Shown here: positions 32,123 to 38,621 of the stretch, piece after piece
Layout: each line of letters opens with the position of its first letter
How positions within the stretch are numbered: position 1 is the first letter of the stretch
Origin: Candidatus Bathyarchaeota archaeon
GTDB lineage: Archaea > Thermoproteota > Bathyarchaeia > Bathyarchaeales > Bathycorpusculaceae
Direction of reading: 5' to 3'
Length of the DNA: 41,380 bases
Assembly (NCBI GenBank): GCA_023512225.1
Contig: JAIMAA010000003.1
Coordinates: 1-41,380 of the forward strand
The notes under the pieces: generated by a model
The model's database searches: none
What the model was told of the DNA's origin: nothing
The model's input: only the letters and a program-made list of their open reading frames with translations
Made by a program: the position numbers and the translations under genes

Positions 32123-32683
32123 TCATTTCAGAATTTCTTTTGCTGTCTTCTTGTAAACTTCAAAATCATGCGTAGAAAAGAGAACAAATACAACTTTAGC
32201 GATATAATTTTCCTTCTCTAGAAATTCTTTAACAGTTTTCAAAGCTATCCGGCATGCCTTTTCTATCGGATAGCCGTATGCGCCCGTGCTTATGGATGGA
32301 AAAGCTATCGTCTTAAGTCCATTAGTTGTTGCCAATTTTAACGAGTTACGGTAAGCGTCTGCCAAAAGTTCCGGTTCGCCGCTGTTTCCACCGCGCCAGA
32401 TTGGCCCAACCGTGTGGATAACATGCTTAGCTTTTAAATTGCCTCCTGAAGTAATAACTGCTTTGCCTGTTGGAAGCCCTTTTGGCCATTCTGTGGCTCT
32501 TACGCGTTTGCATTCTTCTAGGATCTTTGGTCCGCCTTTGCGGTGGATTGCGCCGTCCACGCCTCCTCCGCCCATCAGTGTTGAGTTTGCAGCGTTAACT
32601 ATGGCGTCAGTGTCCATGTCAGTTATGTCTCCATGGACGAGACAGACTCTTGCCTTGCCAACTTGAAATTCGGTCACAGCCAA
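32123..32683 (-). CDS. Macro-domain protein (ADP-ribosyl hydrolase type)
   Basis: A 186-residue stand-alone macro domain. The signature [20 protein letters not shown] (about residues 29-48) contains the catalytic Asn and Gly-rich loop, and [14 protein letters not shown] (about 133-146) closes the ADP-ribose pocket. The pattern matches the MacroD/YmdB class that removes O-acetyl-ADP-ribose or mono-ADP-ribose. The active-site elements look complete. ATG start at 32683. It has its own flanking gaps and may be monocistronic. Confidence 0.93.
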   Translation of the reverse strand: MAVTEFQVGKARVCLVHGDITDMDTDAIVNAANSTLMGGGGVDGAIHRKGGPKILEECKRVRATEWPKGLPTGKAVITSGGNLKAKHVIHTVGPIWRGGNSGEPELLADAYRNSLKLATTNGLKTIAFPSISTGAYGYPIEKACRIALKTVKEFLEKENYIAKVVFVLFSTHDFEVYKKTAKEILK

Positions 32684-32751
32684 TTTCCCTACTAACGCTC
32701 CATATCGTCATCCATGCTTATCCTCTTAAAATTTTCAGCAAAAAATGAGTT

Positions 32752-33381
32752 CTAAAACATTGCCGTGATAATAAACCATAATCCAAACCCGGTCAACACT
32801 ACAAAGCAAAAGCCAAACACAATTTTGTACAGTTTTTCCGTCCAGAAACGTCTCGATTTAAAGACAACCACAGATACAAACGTATCCCACGCAAGATCGC
32901 ATGACCAGTGGATTAAAGCCAACGCCAAAAAACCAGCAAATCTGAAAGCCACAGCGGTCAATATTAAATTCGCACCAATTGTTGCCCACCAAAGAAAAAA
33001 GTAAGGATTGGCGATGGTTGCGAGAAAGCCAGCAACAAAAGAACCATGACGAGATGTGGTGTAGTTCTCGCTTTTTTCCTTTCGAGCCTGAAATATCTGG
33101 AACCCCATAAAAATGAGAATTAAACCTCCCACTAACCCAATAATCTTCTGAACTAGGGTAGAAGCAAAAAACCATGTAAAACCAAAATAAATCAGAAACA
33201 TCAAAGGAAATTCCACCGCTCCATGCCCCAAAGCGATTAAGGTTCCTGCAATCCTATTTCTATATCCTTTCGCAATCGTTACGGCAAAAACTGGTCCGGG
33301 CATCATAACTCCTGACAGAGATAATAAGATTGCTGAAAGCAAGAAGTAGAGAAAACTGAAGACAACATCCATTCGTTTCAC
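32752..33381 (-). CDS. LysE-family exporter
   Basis: A 209-residue membrane protein with six hydrophobic segments. The N-terminal MMPGPVFAVTIAKGYRNRIA (about residues 26-45) is the hallmark PGP motif region of LysE/RhtB exporters. A later segment FLATIANPYFFLWWATIGAN (about 114-133) carries the second conserved NP motif. Members export amino acids or related small molecules. The substrate here is not evident. In-frame starts at codons 1 and 4 are both possible. A 91-nt gap separates it from the upstream membrane-protein gene. Confidence 0.88.
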   Translation of the reverse strand: MKRMDVVFSFLYFLLSAILLSLSGVMMPGPVFAVTIAKGYRNRIAGTLIALGHGAVEFPLMFLIYFGFTWFFASTLVQKIIGLVGGLILIFMGFQIFQARKEKSENYTTSRHGSFVAGFLATIANPYFFLWWATIGANLILTAVAFRFAGFLALALIHWSCDLAWDTFVSVVVFKSRRFWTEKLYKIVFGFCFVVLTGFGLWFIITAMF

Positions 33382-33474
33382 TGAAACTAATTTTGCATCA
33401 GCTTACTTAAATTTCTACACTTATTAATTGCTTAACCCGAGAGTTAGCAAGGTGTACGCCAAACTGTTTATTCA

Positions 33475-34035
33475 TTAAATGACTAAGAATGTCAACGCTA
33501 TAGTTAAAGCCAAAAATGCCAAAGCAACTACAAGCGACAAGAAGGCAGAACGACGCAGGATTTTCCATGTTTGTTTTAGAAGATTTAGGTCGCCTTCGCC
33601 GATTTTTGAAGGCTTACATTTCATGAAGTCTTTTGCAAAATCTAACAATTCATAGTCGCTTACCCGAGTTATAACGTAAAGTCCAGTTATTACTATTAGA
33701 ATTGGATATGCGGAAAGAATGGACCATATAATCACTAAAATCCAGGTTAAGAAAAGAGGTGGTACAAAAGCTACTCCAGCTAGGAGCATTAGGTTGTGAA
33801 ATAGTTTTCTCGGCTTTCCATAAGGGTCCCAGACAAAGTATGTTCTCGTGGATTCAATATTGAAAGACGCTTTATTGTAAAACGGAGACAATTTTTTCCA
33901 TTGTAAGAAAAACGCGAGGCAATTTGCGAATGCTGTGACGCACACTACTAGGCTGGCCACGTTTTCGTACACTGTGCACCGCACACCTTTACACATAAAA
34001 CTATAAGGACATATTTTAAAATCTATCGCAGCCAC
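33475..34035 (-). CDS. Membrane protein with Cys cluster, unknown function
   Basis: A 186-residue protein from a GTG start at 34035. Four hydrophobic helices lie at about residues 24-44, 85-108, 109-126 and 163-186. The N-terminus before the first helix has a cysteine cluster (FKICPYSFMCKGVRC, Cys9, Cys15, Cys20), which could bind a metal or form a disulfide. The middle soluble part has an aromatic-rich patch (YFVWDPYGKPRKLFH). I recognise no family. It lies 15 nt after tsr3, so it may be co-transcribed with it. Confidence 0.68.
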   Translation of the reverse strand: MAAIDFKICPYSFMCKGVRCTVYENVASLVVCVTAFANCLAFFLQWKKLSPFYNKASFNIESTRTYFVWDPYGKPRKLFHNLMLLAGVAFVPPLFLTWILVIIWSILSAYPILIVITGLYVITRVSDYELLDFAKDFMKCKPSKIGEGDLNLLKQTWKILRRSAFLSLVVALAFLALTIALTFLVI

Positions 34036-34050
34036 TTGCGTATTAACAAT

Positions 34051-34569
34051 CTAAATTTCCATGAAATGCTTCTGTAATTTCACTACATCCTTGCTGTCTT
34101 TCGCGTTCGCGTAGCCTTCTAATCGGTTATGGTTTATTTCGAGAAAAGTGTGTCCCCACTTAAACACTGAAAGCAACTGCTCAGCTTCACTCTTGAACCC
34201 GGCAATGTGCAAAGCGGCGGCTAACGCTTCCACAGTGCTAAGTTTTGTGGGTTTTCCAAAATTAACTGGGTTTCCAGCGATCAAGTAAGGCAAGCATCTA
34301 GAAGTTCCTTTAACATTTTTTAGCAAAGCCTTTTCAGCGTGTTCCCAACTGAAATCCAACGCAACCAGTCCAAATTTTTCTATTCTTTCTTTGTCAGCTG
34401 GAGAAAATGCGATTTCTGATAGAGGATTAAGTATGATGGCTCTCCTTGGTAAAAATTTTATCTGGTACACTATGCGAATCAATCCGAGACGTTTGAGCTT
34501 CAATGCACTGCATTTTTTGGGGTCGCATTGTTTAGCATGGTATACAACGATTTTAATTTGTTTTTGCAC
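34051..34569 (-). CDS. tsr3: Tsr3/DUF367 rRNA aminocarboxypropyltransferase
   Basis: A 172-residue SPOUT-related enzyme that transfers the aminocarboxypropyl group of SAM to a modified uridine in helix 31 of small-subunit rRNA. The signature runs CDPKKCSALKLKRLGL (about residues 15-30), VALDFSWEHAEKALLK (about 69-84) and SRCLPYLIAGNPVNFGKPTK (about 90-109), followed by STVEALAAALHIAGF. These blocks are conserved from archaea to eukaryotes. The start overlaps the NAD(P)HX gene by 17 nt, indicating co-translation. Confidence 0.94.
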   Translation of the reverse strand: MQKQIKIVVYHAKQCDPKKCSALKLKRLGLIRIVYQIKFLPRRAIILNPLSEIAFSPADKERIEKFGLVALDFSWEHAEKALLKNVKGTSRCLPYLIAGNPVNFGKPTKLSTVEALAAALHIAGFKSEAEQLLSVFKWGHTFLEINHNRLEGYANAKDSKDVVKLQKHFMEI

Positions 34570-36085
34570 GTGTTTGGCGCACCTTCAAGTGGCTCATGGG
34601 GTTGTTTAAAACTTGTGGAATCCATTCTAGTAGGTCTGTGGAAACTATGTGGTGACCTTTTTCGTCAGAAACAAAGTCTCCGGCGGCTCCGTTGACAAAA
34701 GCTCCAGCAACAGCTGCTTCAAATGGGCTGGTTTTCTGGGCGAGAAGTGCACCAACAATTCCGGAGAGCACGTCTCCTGTTCCGCCAACAGTCATGCCTG
34801 GGTTACCCGAAAAGTTGAGCTTGAAGCGTTTTTCATCTGCGATTATGTCAACTGGTCCCTTAAGCAGCACCACTGCGCCTAGCTCTGCCGCGGTTTTCTG
34901 CACTTCAAAAATTTTTTCTTTCAAAACTTCTGGCAATTTTTTGCCAGTTAATACGGTATATTCTCCAGCGTGAGGCGTCAACACCAGAGGTGTTTTCAGT
35001 TTTCTTTTGAACTCTGCAAAAGCCTTCAAGCCATCCGCGTCCAAAAGCAGGGGCTTGCCTGCATTTTCAGCAATTTCAATTATGGCTTTGACAGCGTCTT
35101 TGGTTTCTATGTGTAGTCCAAGGCCTGGTCCTAGTACGATGGCGTTAACCATTTCTATGTATGTTTTTAACGTTGGCATGTTGGTTATGTTCAAGTGTTT
35201 TCCTTCAAGTTTTATGGTGATTAAGTCTGGCGTCATGGATGAAACTGTATACGCGGTTTTTTCTGGAGTTGCGACATAAGCAAGGTCTACGCCGGTTCGT
35301 AAAGCTGCTAAAGCCACAAGCGCGGGCGCGCCGGAATATGTTTCGCTTCCGCCGATGACTAGCAAGCGTCCGAAGTCTCCTTTATGGGATTCTTCTGGTC
35401 GTGGTCGAGAAACGAGCATGACATCTCCTGGCCCGGCGAAGTTTTCGAACTCTTTCGGCAAGCCTATGTCTTTTACGATTAGTTCTCCGACGTAATCTCT
35501 GGCTTTTTCAAGTCCTTGTTTTGTTCTGTGGAATGTGATTGTTAGGTTTGCTTTCACTGCTTCGCCTAAGATTTCGCCTGTGTCTGAGTCTATTCCGGTT
35601 GGTACATCTACTGCTATTCTAAAAGCGTTTATAGCGTTGATTTTTTGAACCAATTGCAGAATAGGCGGCTTTAGTTTTCCTTTTGTGCCTGTTCCTAGTA
35701 ACGCGTCAACAACTATGTCTGCGTTTATGTCGGGTATGAATGAACTATCGTATACTTCATAGATGGTGATGGTTTCTCTCATAAACTGTAAGGCGTCCCA
35801 ATTTTCTAAAGCCGCTTTATGGGAAATATCTTTGGCTTTCCCAGCAAGAATGACTGTGACCTTAAAACCTAATGCGGAAAGATGCCGCGCTATGACGAAC
35901 CCGTCGCCGCCGTTGCCGCCCAAACCACAGAAAATGACAACTGTCTTGTCTTTTGGAAATCTTGATGCGATTTCTAGGGCGACCTTGTGTCCAGCGTTTT
36001 CCATGAGCTGAAGCTGGGAAACTCCGAAATATTCAGCGTTAAGCTCTAAAGTACGCATTTCGCGGCTTGTAATAGCTTCTGACAT
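34553..36085 (-). CDS. nnrDE: Bifunctional NAD(P)H-hydrate epimerase / ADP-dependent dehydratase
   Basis: A ~510-residue repair enzyme for hydrated NAD(P)H. The N-terminal YjeF epimerase domain (1-215) has LMENAGHKVA and FCGLGGNGGDGFVIARHL. The C-terminal ribokinase-like dehydratase (about 230-500) carries VIGGSETYSGAPALVALAAL, VLGPGLGL, LTPHAGEYTVLTG and GNPGMTVGGTGDVLSG, the last holding the catalytic Asp. Both halves look intact. Possible starts are TTG 36097 and ATG 36085. I prefer the ATG because ATTTAGAATAATAA on the minus strand sits at TATA distance, giving a nearly leaderless message. Divergent from the Lrp-like gene. Confidence 0.95.
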   Translation of the reverse strand: MSEAITSREMRTLELNAEYFGVSQLQLMENAGHKVALEIASRFPKDKTVVIFCGLGGNGGDGFVIARHLSALGFKVTVILAGKAKDISHKAALENWDALQFMRETITIYEVYDSSFIPDINADIVVDALLGTGTKGKLKPPILQLVQKINAINAFRIAVDVPTGIDSDTGEILGEAVKANLTITFHRTKQGLEKARDYVGELIVKDIGLPKEFENFAGPGDVMLVSRPRPEESHKGDFGRLLVIGGSETYSGAPALVALAALRTGVDLAYVATPEKTAYTVSSMTPDLITIKLEGKHLNITNMPTLKTYIEMVNAIVLGPGLGLHIETKDAVKAIIEIAENAGKPLLLDADGLKAFAEFKRKLKTPLVLTPHAGEYTVLTGKKLPEVLKEKIFEVQKTAAELGAVVLLKGPVDIIADEKRFKLNFSGNPGMTVGGTGDVLSGIVGALLAQKTSPFEAAVAGAFVNGAAGDFVSDEKGHHIVSTDLLEWIPQVLNNPMSHLKVRQTRAKTN

Positions 36086-36169
36086 GCTTGAACCCAATAG
36101 TTATTATTCTAAATAGAAGATAAGAGTATCTTTTCAGATTAAGCCACGTTTGCTAATTTCCGTTTTTAT

Positions 36170-36184
36170 AGCAAAATATTTTAA
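36170..36184 (+). promoter_or_regulatory. TATA-like box of the Lrp-type gene
   Basis: The A/T-rich element AGCAAAATATTTTAA lies about 40 nt upstream of the ATG at 36220. It would yield a short leader carrying GTGAGGAG (36205-36212), a good ribosome site spaced 7 nt from the ATG. Assignment is by position only. Confidence 0.45.
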
Positions 36185-36219
36185 TGTACAACGTCAAACA
36201 TTAAGTGAGGAGATTTAAA

Positions 36220-36459
36220 ATGCCTACAGCGTTTGTGCTGATAAATACGGAAATAGGGTCAGAAGCAGATGTTCTGAAGGATTTGAAGAAAGTTGAGGGT
36301 GTAGATGAAGCCTACGCAGTCTATGGAGTCTACGATATAATTGCGCGAGTTAAAGCAGACACGATGGATAAGCTGAAGGAAATTGTGACATGGCGTGTCA
36401 GAAGGCTTGACAAGGTTCGTTCAACATTAACAATGATAGTTGTCGAAGAAACAAAATAG
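36220..36459 (+). CDS. Stand-alone Lrp/AsnC ligand-binding (RAM) domain protein
   Basis: A 79-residue protein consisting only of the RAM effector domain of Lrp/AsnC regulators, without a helix-turn-helix. The pattern FVLINTEIGSEADVLKDLKK (about residues 4-23), VDEAYAVYGVYDIIARVKAD (about 29-48) and STLTMIVVEE is typical. Such mini-proteins may bind amino acids and modulate full-length Lrp partners or act in metabolism. I place the start at ATG 36220 instead of GTG 36205 because the GTG lies inside the ribosome site. It precedes tiaS on the same strand with a 91-nt gap. Confidence 0.85.
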   Translation: MPTAFVLINTEIGSEADVLKDLKKVEGVDEAYAVYGVYDIIARVKADTMDKLKEIVTWRVRRLDKVRSTLTMIVVEETK

Positions 36460-36550
36460 CACACGCTTCCTCTTTTTTCATTCGCATCAAAATAATCCTT
36501 TTAGCATTCGCGTTGTTATCTTTAGTTCATTAGAGAATGGACTGCTGTAA

Positions 36551-37891
36551 ATGACTTGGAAAACTATGCACATAGGATTCGACGATACTGATTCAACGAG
36601 AAAGGGATGTACTACCTATATTGCGGCTCTTCTCGTTGAGAAACTGCAAAAACTAGGTGTATCCTTCATTGATTATCCAAATCTGGTCAGGCTAAATCCT
36701 AACGTGCCATGGAAAACCAGAGGAAACGGAGCACTATGCTTGAGAATACAATACAACGAGCATGTGGAAAATGAAATCAAAGAAACCGTGATAAGTACTG
36801 TTGAAGAACAGGCAGACCTGGATTTTAAAGGCACGGACCCAGGTATTGTATTTTTCCAAAGAGCTAAAATTCCAACGATTGTCAAGAATTTTGCCAAAAA
36901 CGCAGTAACGGGAATTGTGAACCTGAAAGATGCTTTAAAACTTCTTAGAATGTTTGAAGCAGAGGCGGTGGGTTTCAAAAATGGCAGAGGAATCATTGGC
37001 GGTTTGGCAGCCGTTGGAGAGACACTTCAAGGAGACCACACATACGAAATTATTGCGTATCGTGCTCCGGAAAATTATGGTTTGAAAAGACGTGTAGACG
37101 AAGCATCGATTTTTAAAATGGACAAGGCTACGGCACCATACACTTTTAATAATGTTGACTTTGAAAAAAGAAGGGTTATTATAACGCCGCGAGGACCAGA
37201 CCCGATATTGTTTGGCATTAGAGGGGAAACCCCAGAAATTGTGAAAAAGGCTTTCTTAATGGTTAAGCTTCTCGAACAGGTCGAGCGGTGGGTTATTTTC
37301 CGCACAAACCATGGAACGGATGCGCATCTCAAACGGGTTAACAATTTAAGCGAAATCAAACCCTACCATCCAGTTATTGCGAGAGGAGCAGTAGCGTCAA
37401 ATCCTGTGGTAATTCCAAGGCGGCATGTCATTTTCTCAATAAAGGATGCAAGCGCGCAAGTCGACTGTGCAGCCTACGAGCCTACTGGGGCTCTTAGAAA
37501 GGTTGCGAGAAAACTGTCAGTTGGGGATTTCGTGGAGGTTTATGGCGGTGTCCGAGCACCATCCAAGGATAAGCCATTGACTGTGAATCTTGAAAAAATT
37601 AGACTGCTAAAGCTTGCGCCAAAAATAATCAGTCACAATCCACTTTGTCCAAAATGTGGCAGACGCTTGGAATCCATGGGGAAGAATAAGGGATTTAGAT
37701 GTGAAAAATGTGGTTCAAGATACGTGGACCTTAGAAAATTTGAAACTCGTGGAAAACGTGAAATTAAGAAAGGTCTTTACATAACATCAGCGAGGTCGCA
37801 GAGGCACTTGACGAAGCCTTTTAGGCGTTATGGGTTGGAGAAATGCGGCAAAAGGCTTGATGGAATGATTGAGGAGTGGCATTTTCCTTAG
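36551..37891 (+). CDS. tiaS: tRNA(Ile2) 2-agmatinylcytidine synthetase TiaS
   Basis: A 446-residue ATP-dependent enzyme that attaches agmatine to C34 of tRNA-Ile(CAU), letting it read AUA. Domains in order: an N-terminal kinase-like THUMP-associated part with HIGFDDTDSTRKGCTTY (about residues 7-23), the central ferredoxin-like/FLD region with GIVFFQRAK and GRGIIGGLAAVGE (about 144-156), an OB-fold (about 300-360), and a C-terminal zinc ribbon with CPKCGRRL and CEKCGSRY (about 364-390). The length is standard. ATG start at 36551. It uses agmatine, the substrate of the agmatinase at 9.7 kb. Confidence 0.96.
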   Translation: MTWKTMHIGFDDTDSTRKGCTTYIAALLVEKLQKLGVSFIDYPNLVRLNPNVPWKTRGNGALCLRIQYNEHVENEIKETVISTVEEQADLDFKGTDPGIVFFQRAKIPTIVKNFAKNAVTGIVNLKDALKLLRMFEAEAVGFKNGRGIIGGLAAVGETLQGDHTYEIIAYRAPENYGLKRRVDEASIFKMDKATAPYTFNNVDFEKRRVIITPRGPDPILFGIRGETPEIVKKAFLMVKLLEQVERWVIFRTNHGTDAHLKRVNNLSEIKPYHPVIARGAVASNPVVIPRRHVIFSIKDASAQVDCAAYEPTGALRKVARKLSVGDFVEVYGGVRAPSKDKPLTVNLEKIRLLKLAPKIISHNPLCPKCGRRLESMGKNKGFRCEKCGSRYVDLRKFETRGKREIKKGLYITSARSQRHLTKPFRRYGLEKCGKRLDGMIEEWHFP

Positions 37892-38151
37892 GATTTCTTG
37901 TTTTCGTTCACTTTGAAGATTTCGCATAGCATTTGGTAGAGTTCGTCGCCGCCTTCCATTTTTGAGAATAGGTCTTTTTCGGCTTTTAATACGCGTCCCA
38001 TAGTCTGATATGTTCTTCGCCACTCCATTTCCTGCCACATCATGCGATAATGCTTCTGTTCAACCCAAGCTCTGAAAATTAAAACGATAAACATGCCTAA
38101 GGTAACCAGAAGGTTCAGTATGTATATGTCTAATAACTCCGTAATTTTCAC
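37888..38151 (-). CDS. Small membrane-anchored protein, start uncertain
   Basis: A protein of about 87 residues (102 if ATG 38196 is used). After a short N-terminus comes one membrane helix (IYILNLLVTLGMFIVLIF), then a long charged helical tail with EMEWRRTYQTMGRVLKAEKD, probably cytoplasmic and possibly coiled coil. Family unknown. The start is peculiar. A perfect GGAGGTGA (38148-38155) is followed by no ATG, GTG or TTG at normal spacing. GTG 38151 overlaps it, and ATG 38196 lies in the shared TATA element, upstream of the expected message start. It converges on tiaS with a 4-nt stop overlap. Confidence 0.6.
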   Translation of the reverse strand: MKITELLDIYILNLLVTLGMFIVLIFRAWVEQKHYRMMWQEMEWRRTYQTMGRVLKAEKDLFSKMEGGDELYQMLCEIFKVNENKKS

Positions 38152-38194
38152 CTCCTCACCGCAAACATTTTTGTATTTTTTATTAACAAAACGC

Positions 38195-38202
38195 ATTTAA
38201 AT
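38195..38202. promoter_or_regulatory. Shared palindromic TATA element
   Basis: ATTTAAAT is a symmetric TATA-like sequence between two divergent genes. Read rightward it predicts a message start near 38224 for the FUN14 gene, just before its AGAGG ribosome site. Read leftward it predicts a start near 38172 for the small membrane-protein gene. One element serving both directions is plausible but inferred. Confidence 0.4.
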
Positions 38203-38237
38203 CAAACTCGTATAACACGTTGAAAAGAGGAATAAAA

Positions 38238-38546
38238 ATGAGTGAATTAATTTCTCCGCTCGTTTATCAGCTGGGCATAGGCGCAATAGGCGGCTTAATT
38301 TGTGGATATGCCATTAAAAAAATTAGCAAGCTCATAGTCATCTTGATAGGCATCTTCATAATAGCCCTCATATACCTAAGCACTCAAGGAATAATCAACA
38401 TAAATTACCAAGCACTCTGGAACACTGTAGCTGGGTGGCTTGGAGGCGCTCAGCAAGCCGCATCATGGCTTGTCGGCATAATATCAGTATTACCGTTCAT
38501 AGGAAGCTTCGCTGTGGGCTTTCTATTAGGCTTCAAACTCGGTTAG
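38238..38546 (+). CDS. FUN14-family membrane protein
   Basis: A 102-residue protein with three hydrophobic segments. The first part, PLVYQLGIGAIGGLICGYAI (about residues 6-25), and the C-terminal IGSFAVGFLLGFKLG, rich in small residues and glycine, match the FUN14 domain. Eukaryotic FUN14 proteins are mitochondrial; the archaeal function is unknown. ATG 38238 is chosen over TTG 38220 because AGAGG (38226-38230) is spaced 7 nt from the ATG. It precedes alaS by 75 nt, which hold a separate promoter. Confidence 0.82.
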   Translation: MSELISPLVYQLGIGAIGGLICGYAIKKISKLIVILIGIFIIALIYLSTQGIININYQALWNTVAGWLGGAQQAASWLVGIISVLPFIGSFAVGFLLGFKLG

Positions 38547-38590
38547 CGAAATAGTTTAAATGTTTGCTGTCCGTTAACCTTTTGAAAACT

Positions 38591-38600
38591 TAAATTATAC
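38591..38600 (+). promoter_or_regulatory. TATA box for a leaderless alaS message
   Basis: TAAATTATAC is centred about 26 nt before the TTG at 38622. This is the spacing expected between an archaeal TATA box and the transcription start, so the message probably begins at or within a few bases of the start codon. No ribosome site is present between them, in keeping with leaderless translation. Confidence 0.55.
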
Positions 38601-38621
38601 ATTAATCGGAGTGTTTAAGAA

